The notes under the pieces are model-generated. The model searched no databases. It saw only the letters and a list, made by a program, of their open reading frames with translations, and had not been told where the DNA came from. A stretch of 64,000 nt of DNA from Rubrobacter taiwanensis. GTDB lineage: Bacteria; Actinomycetota; Rubrobacteria; Rubrobacterales; Rubrobacteraceae. The DNA lies in the NCBI RefSeq assembly GCF_004337705.1, contig NZ_SKBU01000020.1, positions 48,896 to 112,895 of the forward strand, written 5' to 3'. Positions 44,782 through 53,893 of the stretch are shown in pieces (position 1 is the first letter of the stretch; every line of letters begins with the position of its first letter). The position numbers and the translations under genes are program-made.

Positions 44782-44801
44782 TATAATCATGTAATTACAG
44801 G
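44782..44801 (+). promoter_or_regulatory. Promoter and operator of the ABC transporter operon
   Basis: A TATAAT -10 hexamer (44782-44787) is directly followed by CATGTAATTACAGG (44788-44801). Its ten-base core TGTAATTACA is identical to that at 40580-40589 and the neighbouring bases are mostly the same, 12 of 14 palindromic. The transcription start would fall inside the operator. No clear -35 is seen. The two operons are therefore likely controlled by one regulator, plausibly the HutC-type protein at 49584. Confidence 0.65.
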
Positions 44802-44876
44802 TATGTGGTTTGGGTGGGAACAAAAAGGGACCTCTGTACGGGGTGCTCAGAGGGAAGGTTCTGGAAGGGAGAGGAT

Positions 44877-46370
44877 ATGGCGCGTGTAGCGGTTTCGGTG
44901 TGTCGGAGGGGCCGGTGGGCGGTGCTTGCGGTGGTTTTGCTGCTTCTGGCCGTTGCCTGCGGTCCTGAGGAGCGTCCGGGTGAGGAGGGTTTTGAGGGGG
45001 TGACGCTGAGGCTTGCGGTCGAGGTGGGACCTGCTCTGGGCAATCCGATCAAGCCCTATGTTGAGCAGTGGGAGCAGGAGACCGGGGCACAGGTTCAGTT
45101 CGTGGAGATTCCGTTCGCGGAGATCTTCCCCAAGCTCATGTCGTCGTTCCAGGCGCGCACCGACGAGTACGACGTGGTGATCATCCTGCCGACGTGGCTC
45201 GGGGATATGGCCGGTAGGGGTTTCCTGGAGCCGCTGGACGAGCAGATTGAGGGGGATGAGCGGGTAGACTGGGACGACATATTGCCGCGCTGCCAGGACA
45301 TCAACGTGTGGGAGGGCGAGACCTACATTGTGCCGCTCGACTGCGACGTGTTTATGTCCTACTACAACCGCCAGCTCTTCGAGGATCCCGGGCACCAGGA
45401 GGCGTTCGAGGAGAGGTATGGGTATCCGCTCGGGCCTCCCGAGACCTGGGATCAGTACCGCGACATCGCCGAGTACTTCAGTGAGGAGACCGAGGCGGCC
45501 GGTGCCATGGAGTCCATGGCTCGCCAGACGCAGACCTTCTGGACGGCGCTCTCGCGCATGGTGCCGTATGTGTCGCGGGGCGAGGGCTGGGAGCTGTTCT
45601 TCGATCCGGACGACATGACGCCTCTGATCAACAGCCCGGGGCACGTGCGGGCGCTTGAGGACATGGTCGAGATAGTCGAGTACGGGCCGTCCAACATCCT
45701 GGAGTTCGACGTGGGAGACATCCGGGCGCAGTTCCCGCAGGGGGATGCGGCGCTGGCCCTCGATTGGGCTTCTATCGGCATGATCCCGCCGGACCGCACC
45801 AACCAGGAGGTCATAGGGTTCCAGCAGATCCCCGGCGTGGACCGGGTCTACGACCACGAAGCCGGGGAGTGGGTGGAGCTTGAGGAGCCCAACCGGGTGC
45901 CGTTCATGGCGGCCAACGGATGGGGTGCGGCCATACCGGTGACGAGCCCCAACAAGGAGGCTGCCTTCGACCTCATCAGCTTCCTCACCAGCACCGAGAT
46001 CAGCGTCCAGTTCGTCTCGATGCGGGACAACCAGGAGTCGGCTGTCGGATACCAGCCGTTCCGCAGGTCGCACTTCGAGAACATCGACGCCTGGACCGAG
46101 TCCGGCTGGGAGCGGGAAATCGCGGAAGAATACCTCGACCAGACGCTGCAGAGCCTTGAGGCCGACTTCGTGCAGCCGGATCTCAGGATCCCGGGTGCCT
46201 TCGAGTATCTGGATGCGCTGGACGCGGGGGTTACGAGCGCGCTGGCCGGCCAGCAGACGCCCCAGGAGGCGCTCGATCAGGTAGCGGAGCAGTGGGATCA
46301 GATAACCGACCGGCTCGGGCGCGAGGAGCAACTCCGGCTGTACCGGGCGTCGCTGGGGCTTGAAGGGTGA
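44877..46370 (+). CDS. Sugar ABC transporter substrate-binding lipoprotein
   Basis: Protein of 497 aa. The lipoprotein signal has C28 in LLLAVACG, and the mature chain is of the MalE/UgpB family (FVEIPFAEIFPKLMSSFQARTDEYDVVIILPTWLGDMAGRGFLEPLD). Length and the C-terminal AFEYLDALDAGVTSALAGQQTPQEALDQVAEQWD region are typical of family 1 oligosaccharide or polyol binders. ATG with GAGAGG upstream. It is the first gene after the shared operator. Confidence 0.9.
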   Translation: MARVAVSVCRRGRWAVLAVVLLLLAVACGPEERPGEEGFEGVTLRLAVEVGPALGNPIKPYVEQWEQETGAQVQFVEIPFAEIFPKLMSSFQARTDEYDVVIILPTWLGDMAGRGFLEPLDEQIEGDERVDWDDILPRCQDINVWEGETYIVPLDCDVFMSYYNRQLFEDPGHQEAFEERYGYPLGPPETWDQYRDIAEYFSEETEAAGAMESMARQTQTFWTALSRMVPYVSRGEGWELFFDPDDMTPLINSPGHVRALEDMVEIVEYGPSNILEFDVGDIRAQFPQGDAALALDWASIGMIPPDRTNQEVIGFQQIPGVDRVYDHEAGEWVELEEPNRVPFMAANGWGAAIPVTSPNKEAAFDLISFLTSTEISVQFVSMRDNQESAVGYQPFRRSHFENIDAWTESGWEREIAEEYLDQTLQSLEADFVQPDLRIPGAFEYLDALDAGVTSALAGQQTPQEALDQVAEQWDQITDRLGREEQLRLYRASLGLEG

Positions 46371-47311
46371 GGCAGTCCGGTTCCGTGACGCCCGCGGGTG
46401 TCGGGACCCGCGAGGAGGTCTCGGTCTGGAAGCGGTGGTCGAGTGGCTCTAAGGTTCAGCGGCGGGCATTCCTGTTGCCCGCCGTTATCCTGCTCCTGGT
46501 CCTCTCGATCTTCCCCTTCTTAGCCACCATCGCCCTGAGCTTCGGGACCTGGGAGATGGGCCGGGAGGGGGCCTACGGCTTCCGGGGGCTTGAGAACTTC
46601 GCCCGGCTCATCTCCGACGCCCGCTACCTGACCAGCCTGATCAACACGGTCATCCTGGTCGGCGGGAGCGTGGCCCTCCAGTTCGTGCTCGGGCTCGCGC
46701 TGGCGTGGATGGTCTACCAGCGTCCGCCGGGCCACAGGTTCTACCGGGTGCTCTTTCTCCTGCCGATGATGCTGACCCCGGTGGCCGTCGCCTATATGTG
46801 GCGGCTGATCTTCGAGAGCCGTATCGGGGCTCTGAACTTCTTCCTCGGGGCCGTTGGGATTGAAGCCGTCCCGTGGCTCACGCAGCGGACCACGGCCCTA
46901 TTTGCGGTCATCGTCGTGGAGACCTGGATATGGACCCCCTTCGTGTTCGTGTTCCTGTACGCCGCGCTGGAGAACATCGAGCGCGACGCGCTCGATGCAG
47001 CCATCGTGGACGGGGCCAACAGCTGGCAGGTCTTCCGGTATGTGATCTTCCCGACCATCCTGCCCGTGGCCGTAGCCGTTCTGCTGCTCAGGTCGGTCGA
47101 GGCGCTCAAGATCATCGACACCGTATACGTGATGACCGGTGGGGGACCCGGCAACAGCACGGAGTCCGTAACGCTATACGCTTACCGGACGGGCCTGCAG
47201 TTCTTCGACCTCGGGTATGCAGCGGCCATCGCGGTGACGCTGTTCATAGGGGTCATCGCCGTCGCTCTGCCCATCGTTATCAGGATGTCCAGAAGGGCGG
47301 AGGCCGGGTGA
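46367..47311 (+). CDS. Sugar ABC transporter permease 1 (MalF/UgpA type)
   Basis: Protein of 314 aa with about six membrane segments and the EAA loop DALDAAIVDGANSWQVFRYVIFPTILPV. GTG start overlapping the stop of the binding protein. It pairs with the next permease. No ATPase is encoded in the cluster, so a shared MsmX-like ATPase elsewhere is implied. Confidence 0.92.
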   Translation: MRQSGSVTPAGVGTREEVSVWKRWSSGSKVQRRAFLLPAVILLLVLSIFPFLATIALSFGTWEMGREGAYGFRGLENFARLISDARYLTSLINTVILVGGSVALQFVLGLALAWMVYQRPPGHRFYRVLFLLPMMLTPVAVAYMWRLIFESRIGALNFFLGAVGIEAVPWLTQRTTALFAVIVVETWIWTPFVFVFLYAALENIERDALDAAIVDGANSWQVFRYVIFPTILPVAVAVLLLRSVEALKIIDTVYVMTGGGPGNSTESVTLYAYRTGLQFFDLGYAAAIAVTLFIGVIAVALPIVIRMSRRAEAG

Positions 47312-48159
47312 TGGTGCACGCATCGCGCTCGCTCCGCTGGTTCGTCTCGGGCTTCCTGCTCTTCTGGGCCTTCGTCGTCCTCTTCCCGCTGTACTGGACG
47401 TTCACGATCTCGCTAAAAGATTCCGCGGGGATCTTCGGGGGCGCCAGCTTCATCCCCTGGGTGGACTTCGAGCCCACGCTGGACGCGTGGCGGCGGGTGT
47501 TTTTACAACCGGGAGGAACGCTCCTGAGCCTGTCGAACAGCGCGATCATCGGTGTTATCAGCGCGGCATTCGCCACCATCACCGGGGGACTGGCCGGCTA
47601 CGGACTGTCGCGCTTCCGCTACAAGTTCGGCCCCCTGCGCAACCGGGACATAGCCTTCTGGATACTCTCGCAGAGGATGCTGCCTCCTGTGGTCGTCGTG
47701 CTGCCGCTGTTCGTCATGTTCAGCACCGTCGGGCTGATAGATTCCCGTTTCGGCATGATCCTGCTCTACACCATGTTCAATTTGCCCATCGCCGCCTGGC
47801 TGATGTACCAGTACTTCACCCAGATCCCGCTGGACCTCGACGAGGCGGCCCGGATCGACGGGGCCACGGACCTCCAGGTCTTCCGGCACGTGGCTCTCCC
47901 GCTGGCCAGACCGGGGCTGGTGGCGACCTTCATAGTGTCGCTCGTGTTCGCCTGGAACGAGTTTCTCTTCGCCCTGATCTTCACTTTCAGCCAGGCCCGC
48001 ACGATGCCCATCCTGGTCGCCGGGCAGGCTACGCAGCACGGGCCGCAGTGGTGGGATATCGCGGTGATGGCGCTCATAACCGTGGCGCCGCTGGTCCTGA
48101 TCACGGCCCTGCTGGGCCGGCGCTTGCTGGGCGACATACTGGCGGGCTGGGGCAAGTAG
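47311..48159 (+). CDS. Sugar ABC transporter permease 2 (MalG/UgpE type)
   Basis: Protein of 282 aa with about six membrane segments and the EAA loop DLDEAARIDGATDLQVFRHVALPLARPGL. ATG at 47311, sharing one base with the preceding stop. Sequence start and order fit the second permease of a carbohydrate importer. Confidence 0.92.
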   Translation: MVHASRSLRWFVSGFLLFWAFVVLFPLYWTFTISLKDSAGIFGGASFIPWVDFEPTLDAWRRVFLQPGGTLLSLSNSAIIGVISAAFATITGGLAGYGLSRFRYKFGPLRNRDIAFWILSQRMLPPVVVVLPLFVMFSTVGLIDSRFGMILLYTMFNLPIAAWLMYQYFTQIPLDLDEAARIDGATDLQVFRHVALPLARPGLVATFIVSLVFAWNEFLFALIFTFSQARTMPILVAGQATQHGPQWWDIAVMALITVAPLVLITALLGRRLLGDILAGWGK

Positions 48160-48177
48160 AGCTTGGAGAGGAGGAAC

Positions 48178-48933
48178 TTGAGCGACAGATTCACCGATCG
48201 GGTGGCCATCATAACCGGAGGGGCTTCGGGCATCGGGCACGAGACCGCCGCCCTGCTGCTGGACGAGGGTGCGCGGGTCGCCATCGGAGACGTACGCGAG
48301 CCCCGGGACCTCCCGCAGGACGACCGGATCCTGTTCGTTCCCACCGACGTGCGGAGCGCCGCGGACGCCCGCCGGCTCGTCGAGCGCACGGTCGAGCGCT
48401 GGGGCCGGGTGGATATCCTCTTTAACAACGCGGGGACACCGGGCCGGCTTCCGCGTCCTCCTCTGGCCGAGCTGTCGGAAGAGGAGTGGGACGAGACCGT
48501 GGACATCAACCTCAAGGGCACCTTTCTGTGCTCCAGAGCGGTTGTTCCCCGGATGGTCGAGCAGGGCAGCGGCGTGATAATCAACAACGCCTCGATGCTC
48601 GGGATAGTCGGCATGCCGGAATCGGCCGCCTACTGCGCCTCCAAGGGAGGAGTCGTCCTTCTGACCAAGTCGATGGCGCTGGAGCTCATCCGGCACAACA
48701 TCCGCGTCAACTGCGTGTGCGCCAGCTTCATAGACACGCCGATGTTCCAGGACTGGCTCGGGCTCCAGCCCGATCCCGAAGCGGCTACTCAGGAGTGCAT
48801 CGCAAAACTCCCGATCGGCCGTCTCGGCTCCCCGTCGGAGGTCGCAAGATCGGTCCTGTTTCTGGCTTCCGAGGAGAGCTCCTATCTCGTCGGGCACGCT
48901 CTCTACGTGGACGGAGGCTACCTGGCTCAGTAG
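48178..48933 (+). CDS. Short-chain dehydrogenase, probable polyol/sugar oxidoreductase
   Basis: Protein of 251 aa with TGGASGIG, NNAG, the catalytic Ser-Tyr-Lys (NASM, YCASKGG) and the ASEESSYLVGHALYVDGGY end usual in SDRs acting on sugars or polyols. TTG at 48178 follows AGGAGG; an earlier TTG at 48163 has no ribosome binding site. It is the last plus-strand gene of the transporter operon and may oxidise the imported substrate. Confidence 0.85.
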   Translation: MSDRFTDRVAIITGGASGIGHETAALLLDEGARVAIGDVREPRDLPQDDRILFVPTDVRSAADARRLVERTVERWGRVDILFNNAGTPGRLPRPPLAELSEEEWDETVDINLKGTFLCSRAVVPRMVEQGSGVIINNASMLGIVGMPESAAYCASKGGVVLLTKSMALELIRHNIRVNCVCASFIDTPMFQDWLGLQPDPEAATQECIAKLPIGRLGSPSEVARSVLFLASEESSYLVGHALYVDGGYLAQ

Positions 48934-48934
48934 A

Positions 48935-49582
48935 TCAGCCGCCGGCCCCCAGCCTCGACCAGACTTTCGGGTGGCGCAGGGAGTCGGCGACCATGTCGGC
49001 GTCGAGCGCTATGCCGGGCTGCGAGGGGACCCCGATCACATACAGCCCGGCGGCCCGGGCCGCCGCTACCCCGACGGGGGAGTCTTCGAGCGCTACCGAG
49101 TCTCCGGGAGAGATCCCGAGCCGCTCGCAGGCGGTGGTGTAGATCTCGGCCGCCGGTTTGGGCTTTCGCACCTCGTCGCCACCGACGATGGCGTCGAACC
49201 CGTCCACACCGGCCGTCTCCAGAGCCTCCAGCACGAGCGCCCGCGGGGAGTTCGACGCGAGCCCCACCGGAATCCTGCCCCGCAGCCGCTCCAGGAGCTC
49301 GGCGGCTCCGGGGCGGGGCCGGGCCCCGCGAACCACCTTCTCCCAGCAGCGCTCCAGCCGCTCCGCAGCCAGCCGCTCCTCTTCTCCGGGCCGGTCCAGA
49401 AGCTCGGCCAGCACCCTGCCCGCCGCCTCGCTGCTGGTGCCCAGAAGCCGCCGCTTGTGCTCCGGCGTGAACTCTAGCCCGTAGGCGGCGAACAGCTCCT
49501 TCTCACCCAGGGTCCAGCAGTCCTCGGTGTCCAGCAGCAGGCCGTCGCAGTCGAAGACCGCGGCGCGCGGCTTCTTCTTCAT
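48935..49582 (-). CDS. HAD-superfamily phosphatase (beta-phosphoglucomutase-like)
   Basis: Protein of 215 aa. Motif I is FDCDGLLLDTE, motif II a Ser/Thr in LASNSPRAL, motif III KPKPAAEIY and motif IV ALEDSPVGVAAA. Such enzymes remove phosphate from sugar phosphates or act as phosphoglucomutases. Only 1 bp after the regulator gene on the same strand, it is cotranscribed with it and converges on the SDR gene. Confidence 0.85.
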   Translation of the reverse strand: MKKKPRAAVFDCDGLLLDTEDCWTLGEKELFAAYGLEFTPEHKRRLLGTSSEAAGRVLAELLDRPGEEERLAAERLERCWEKVVRGARPRPGAAELLERLRGRIPVGLASNSPRALVLEALETAGVDGFDAIVGGDEVRKPKPAAEIYTTACERLGISPGDSVALEDSPVGVAAARAAGLYVIGVPSQPGIALDADMVADSLRHPKVWSRLGAGG

Positions 49583-49583
49583 C

Positions 49584-50408
49584 TTACTCCTTCGCTTCTT
49601 CTCTTCCGGTAGCTGCGATCATGTTCGGCACTCCACCGGGCAGCACGGCCCCACCCGGCCCGCGCCGGCGCACCAGGGTGACCTCGAAACGGCTCAGATC
49701 GCCGCGGTGGTGCGCGATGAAGTGCTCTATGGGACGGTCATCCACCCCGTAAGAGGTGCTGCGCAAAAGCAGGATGAGCCCGCCCTCCTCTATCCCGAGC
49801 GCCTCCGCCACCGCCGGAGTGGCCGCAGCGGCCTCCACCGAACGCCGGCCGTAGGAGATCTCGATCCCGTACTTCTGCTCCAGGACCGCGTACAGGGACT
49901 GCTCGCTCATGTCCTCCTCAAGCAGCTGCGGGCAGAGCCCGTAGGGCAGGTAGGTCGTCACCACGACCCACGGCACGCCGTCCACGAAGCGGAGCCGGTC
50001 CAGCACTATTACCGGATCCCCCTCCTCCAGACCCAGCTCCGCAGCGACCGACGCCGGAGCCGCAGCGCGCTCCAGCCGCCGCACCTCGCTCCTGAGCGTC
50101 CCCCCGCGCGCCGTCACGTCCTCGTACAGACCCGTGAGGTTCTGAAACAGGCTCTCGGAGACCTTCTTCGGAGCCACGAAACTCCCCCGGCCCTTGCGCC
50201 GCTGCAGTAGCCCCTCCATCTCCAGCTCGCCCAGCGCCTGCCGCACCACCGTGCGCGAGACGCCGAAGGTCCGGCACAATTCGTGCTCTCCCGGCAGACG
50301 ATCCCCCGGCCGGTAGGTCCCGGCCTCGATCTCCTCCGCCAGGATCCGCTTCAGCTGATAGTAATACGGAATGGGCGAGTCGAAGTCTATGCGGTGTTTC
50401 ACCCTCAT
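49584..50408 (-). CDS. GntR/HutC-family transcription regulator 1
   Basis: Protein of 274 aa. The N-terminal winged helix (YYYQLKRILAEEIEAGTYRPGDRLPGEHELCRTFGVSRTVVRQALGELEMEGLLQRRKGRGSFVA) is GntR type. The rest is a UTRA ligand-binding domain with VVVTTYLPYGLCP and IEHFIAHHRGD. HutC-type regulators bind palindromes of GT-N-AC form, so the TGTAATTACA operators are possible targets. It is cotranscribed with the HAD gene. No copy of the operator lies just upstream of it. Confidence 0.9.
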   Translation of the reverse strand: MRVKHRIDFDSPIPYYYQLKRILAEEIEAGTYRPGDRLPGEHELCRTFGVSRTVVRQALGELEMEGLLQRRKGRGSFVAPKKVSESLFQNLTGLYEDVTARGGTLRSEVRRLERAAAPASVAAELGLEEGDPVIVLDRLRFVDGVPWVVVTTYLPYGLCPQLLEEDMSEQSLYAVLEQKYGIEISYGRRSVEAAAATPAVAEALGIEEGGLILLLRSTSYGVDDRPIEHFIAHHRGDLSRFEVTLVRRRGPGGAVLPGGVPNMIAATGREEAKE

Positions 50409-50474
50409 GTAGTCCTATGATAACAGGCGCGAGAGTGGTAAGCGTTACGGGCGGGTGAGCGTGTTCACCATCTG

Positions 50475-51323
50475 CTACCGCAGCCGCCGGGCTTTGAACC
50501 AGCGGGGCGGGTTCACGAAGCTCTCCTGCGCGGGGACGAGCTGCAGCTCGCGGGCGCCCGCCCGGTGCGTGGCTTCCAGGATGGCGTGGATCGCCGAGGC
50601 GGTTCCGGAGAGTGCTTCGGCCGGGTCGCCGTGTTTCAGGTAGCGCGCCAGGAAGATGGCTGCGGTTGCGTCTCCGGCTCCGTTAACCGTGAGGGGGAGC
50701 AGCGGGGTCTCGACGATCCAGGCCCCCTCGCCGCAGACGGCGAGCATCCGCATCTTCTCCCGCTCGTCTTGCAGCAGGAGGCTCGTGACCAGAATTAGCC
50801 CGGGACCGAGCGCCCGCGCCCGGTCCGCCGCTTCCAGTGCGCTCTCCAGGCCTTCTATACGCATCCCCGTCAGGAATTCCAGTTCGAACTGATTGGGCGT
50901 GATAACGTCCGCCAGCGGCACGGCCACGTCGCGCATGAACTCAGGGATGCCGGGCCGGACGAAGAACCCCCGGCCCGTGTCTCCCATTACCGGGTCGCAG
51001 CAGTAGACGGCCTGCGGGTTGAGCTCCTTCACCTTCGCGGCCGCGGCCGCGATCACCTGCCCGAGCGAGGCGTCGCCCATGTAGCCGCTCAGGACCGCGT
51101 CGCACTCCGGCAGCACCCCCCGCTCTTCGAGGCCCCGGATCACCTCCGCTATCTCCGGAGCCGGCAGCACCGGACCGCGCCACTCCCCGTAGCCGGTGTG
51201 GTTGCTGAAGTGAACCGTGATGACCGGCCAGACCGAGACGCCCATCCGCTGCAGCGGAAACACCGCCGCACTATTACCCACGTGCCCGTAAGCAACCGAG
51301 GATTGTATGGACAGGATGTTCAC
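50475..51323 (-). CDS. pdxY: Pyridoxal kinase
   Basis: Protein of 282 aa of the ribokinase fold. It begins [19 protein letters not shown] and contains the [14 protein letters not shown] motif and the [12 protein letters not shown] anion hole, the pattern of PdxY/PdxK. It phosphorylates pyridoxal to PLP. GTG start at 51323. It lies 26 bp after regulator 2 and shares its strand, so may be in the same unit. Confidence 0.9.
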   Translation of the reverse strand: MNILSIQSSVAYGHVGNSAAVFPLQRMGVSVWPVITVHFSNHTGYGEWRGPVLPAPEIAEVIRGLEERGVLPECDAVLSGYMGDASLGQVIAAAAAKVKELNPQAVYCCDPVMGDTGRGFFVRPGIPEFMRDVAVPLADVITPNQFELEFLTGMRIEGLESALEAADRARALGPGLILVTSLLLQDEREKMRMLAVCGEGAWIVETPLLPLTVNGAGDATAAIFLARYLKHGDPAEALSGTASAIHAILEATHRAGARELQLVPAQESFVNPPRWFKARRLR

Positions 51324-51349
51324 GCCCGCTATCTTACCGCAGAGGCCCG

Positions 51350-52156
51350 TCAGGAGATATTGCGGACCTCGAAGAGCTCCCGGATGACGTGCAGATCCAG
51401 GCGCCCCGGAAGGAAGGTATTGCGCGACCACTGAACGGGCCGGCCGTCGGTCAGATACATGGTCTCGACCAGCGAGAGGGCGGCGGAGACCGAATCCAGA
51501 TTCAAGACCCGCCCGACATCCTCCTCCGGCCGGACGAGCACCGCGTCTATGACCAGCTTGCTGAAGCCGATGGGCACGCCCTCGGAGACCAGGAGATCCA
51601 GCAACATAGCCTCCGGCCGGAAGCGCTCCCTCACCGACTCCGCCGTTATGATCTCCTCCGGCACCACGTCCACCATCCAGGCCGCCGGCTCGCCGTCGAC
51701 GAGCAGGACGCGCGAGACCCTCACCAGCCGACTGCCCCGGGCCACCTCCAGCGCCACAGCCTCCTCCGGCCCGGCCGCAACAGACTCCACGCGCAGATGC
51801 CGGCTGCCCAGCTCCAACCCCAGCCGCTCGGCCTGCACCGTGTAGGTCTCCAGCCGCTCCAGCCCGTTCCGTAACCGAACCCCCTCCGGAGGACGTACCA
51901 GAAACGTCCCGCTTCCCTGCCGCCGCTCCAGCAGCCCCCTCTCCACCAGCCGCCCCAGCCCCGCCCGTACCGTGGCCCGGGATACACCCAAACTCTCCAC
52001 CAGCTCCGCCTCCGGCGGTATCCGATCCCCCGCCCGGTAGCGGCCGCGCACCAGCAGATCCTCTATCCGCCGCTCCACCTGTACGTAGAGCAGACTCCTG
52101 TTGAGCGGACCAACCCTGTTCTGCCCGAGCTCTACCACCAGCCTCCTCCTGACCAT
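51350..52156 (-). CDS. GntR/HutC-family transcription regulator 2
   Basis: Protein of 268 aa with an N-terminal GntR winged helix (VQVERRIEDLLVRGRYRAGDRIPPEAELVESLGVSRATVRAGLGRLVERGLLERRQGSGTFL) and a UTRA domain ending SLVETMYLTDGRPVQWSRNTFLPGRLDLHVIRE. It is divergent from the permease-ligase operon at 52430. Three CTAACA repeats lie in the gap, which makes it the likely regulator of that operon and of itself. Confidence 0.9.
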   Translation of the reverse strand: MVRRRLVVELGQNRVGPLNRSLLYVQVERRIEDLLVRGRYRAGDRIPPEAELVESLGVSRATVRAGLGRLVERGLLERRQGSGTFLVRPPEGVRLRNGLERLETYTVQAERLGLELGSRHLRVESVAAGPEEAVALEVARGSRLVRVSRVLLVDGEPAAWMVDVVPEEIITAESVRERFRPEAMLLDLLVSEGVPIGFSKLVIDAVLVRPEEDVGRVLNLDSVSAALSLVETMYLTDGRPVQWSRNTFLPGRLDLHVIRELFEVRNIS

Positions 52157-52161
52157 GATTC

Positions 52162-52235
52162 TAACAACTCCGGCCCGATATACCGAAAGCTAACATATTT
52201 GTACCCTTGACTAACAAATTGGTCATTGATATTGT
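52162..52235. promoter_or_regulatory. Regulator-2 control region: promoter and CTAACA repeats
   Basis: Plus-strand promoter TTGACT (52207-52212) and TATTGT (52230-52235), spacer 17. An 18-bp imperfect palindrome TGACTAACAAATTGGTCA (52208-52225) covers the spacer. Direct repeats CTAACAA (52162), CTAACAT (52191) and CTAACAA (52211) lie between the divergent genes. Confidence 0.6.
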
Positions 52236-52429
52236 GAATTCGAGAGTTAGAGGATAGGCATGTTACAGGGGTTATGGCATCGGGGGCGGGTGGTGGTTCG
52301 TTCCGTTTCGGGGCGCGGACCTTCGTGCGCCGTTGGAGATGAGGAGGGGATGCCCTTGCGGGCGTTCTTCTGACGCCGGTTCGTTCTCTTGGGTTTGAGT
52401 CGGGTGGTATGAGGAGAAGGGGGAGAGGG

Positions 52430-53893
52430 TTGAACGAGCCGGGCAGGAAGGTTCGGGGGGTCGAGTATGAGAGTGTGGGGGAGGACTACCTGCAGAGGCG
52501 CCAGCTCCGGCGGGGGGCTGCTGGCTGGGTGTTGCTGGCGGGGCTTGGGGTGGCGTACGTCATCTCCGGGGACTTCGCGGGCTGGAACTTCGGGCTGGCG
52601 CAGGGTGGCTGGGGGGGTCTGCTCGTCGCCACGCTCTTGATGGCCACGATGTACACGTGCATGGTCTTTGCGCTGGCGGAGCTCTCTTCGGCGATACCGA
52701 CGGCGGGTGGGGGGTATGGTTTCGCCCGGCGGGCGATGGGGCCGTGGGGCGGGTTTCTGACGGGGACTGCGATCCTCATCGAGTACGCCATAGCTCCGGC
52801 TGCGATAGCGGTGTTTATCGGGGCGTATGTGGAGTCTCTGACCGGGATCGGCGGGCCGCTGGTCTATCTGTTCTTCTATGCGGTCTTTATCGGGATACAC
52901 CTCTATGGGGTAGGTGAGGCGCTGAAGCTGATGTTCGCCATAACCGCGGTTGCGGCGGTGGCGCTCGTGGTCTTCGTGGTCGGCATGATGCCGTTCTTCG
53001 ATCCGGCCAACCTCTTCGACATCGCGCCCACGGACGCGGCCGGGGCGAGTGCGTTCCTGCCGTTCGGGTACGTCGGGATCTGGGCAGCTCTGCCGTACGC
53101 CATCTGGTTCTTCCTCGCCATCGAGGGTGTACCGCTCGCGGCGGAGGAGACGCGCGATCCTGCGCGGGACATGCCCCGGGGGCTCATAGCCGGCATGCTG
53201 ACGCTGCTCGTCTTTGCGGCGCTCATCCTCACCTTTGGTCCGGGTGGGGCGGGGGCCTCCGCGATCCAGGACGTCGGCGACCCGCTCACATCCGCGATCG
53301 CCGCGCCCGGCGCCTACGGGACCCAGAACTGGCTCTACACGTTCATCAACTTCGTCGGGCTGGCGGGCCTGATCGCGAGCTTCTTCTCCATAATCTTCGC
53401 CTACTCGCGCCAGACCTTCGCGCTCTCGCGCGCCGGATATCTGCCGCGGGTGCTCTCCATCACGAGCGGCCGCCGCACGCCTTTTCTCGCCCTGATCATC
53501 CCCGGCCTCGTCGGGTTCGGGCTCTCGCTCACGGGGCAGGGGGATCTCCTGATCCTGGTCGCCGTCTTCGGGGCTACCGTCTCCTATGTGTTGATGATGC
53601 TCTCGCACATAATCCTGAGGCGCAGAGAGCCGGAGCTCCACCGTCCCTACAGGACGCCCGGGGGCGTCGTAACCTCCGGGATCGCGCTCGCGCTCGCCGT
53701 CGTTGCGGTCGTCGCGGGGTTCCTGGTGGACCCGCGCGTGGTCATCTACGCTGCCATCGTGTATGCGATAATGATCGCCTATTTCGGCATCTACAGCCGC
53801 CACCACCTGGTGGCGCAGGCACCGGAGGAGGAGTTCGCATTGATAGAGAAAGCCGAGGCCGAACTCGCCGGAAGCGGAGGGCGAGATGGTTGA
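52430..53893 (+). CDS. APC-family permease, ethanolamine/amino-acid type
   Basis: Protein of about 487 aa with about twelve membrane segments. GDFAGWNFGLAQGGWGG and AIPTAGGGYGFARRAMGPWGGFLTG resemble the ethanolamine permease group of the APC superfamily. TTG at 52430 with a long purine-rich leader is preferred; an ATG at 52409 is an alternative. It is the first gene of the operon and overlaps the ligase gene by 8 bp. Confidence 0.8.
   Translation: MNEPGRKVRGVEYESVGEDYLQRRQLRRGAAGWVLLAGLGVAYVISGDFAGWNFGLAQGGWGGLLVATLLMATMYTCMVFALAELSSAIPTAGGGYGFARRAMGPWGGFLTGTAILIEYAIAPAAIAVFIGAYVESLTGIGGPLVYLFFYAVFIGIHLYGVGEALKLMFAITAVAAVALVVFVVGMMPFFDPANLFDIAPTDAAGASAFLPFGYVGIWAALPYAIWFFLAIEGVPLAAEETRDPARDMPRGLIAGMLTLLVFAALILTFGPGGAGASAIQDVGDPLTSAIAAPGAYGTQNWLYTFINFVGLAGLIASFFSIIFAYSRQTFALSRAGYLPRVLSITSGRRTPFLALIIPGLVGFGLSLTGQGDLLILVAVFGATVSYVLMMLSHIILRRREPELHRPYRTPGGVVTSGIALALAVVAVVAGFLVDPRVVIYAAIVYAIMIAYFGIYSRHHLVAQAPEEEFALIEKAEAELAGSGGRDG

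Noticed and set aside
47503..48897. 464-codon minus-strand frame opposite permease 2 and SDR
   Set aside because: Low-complexity shadow; the plus-strand genes carry clear EAA and SDR motifs.
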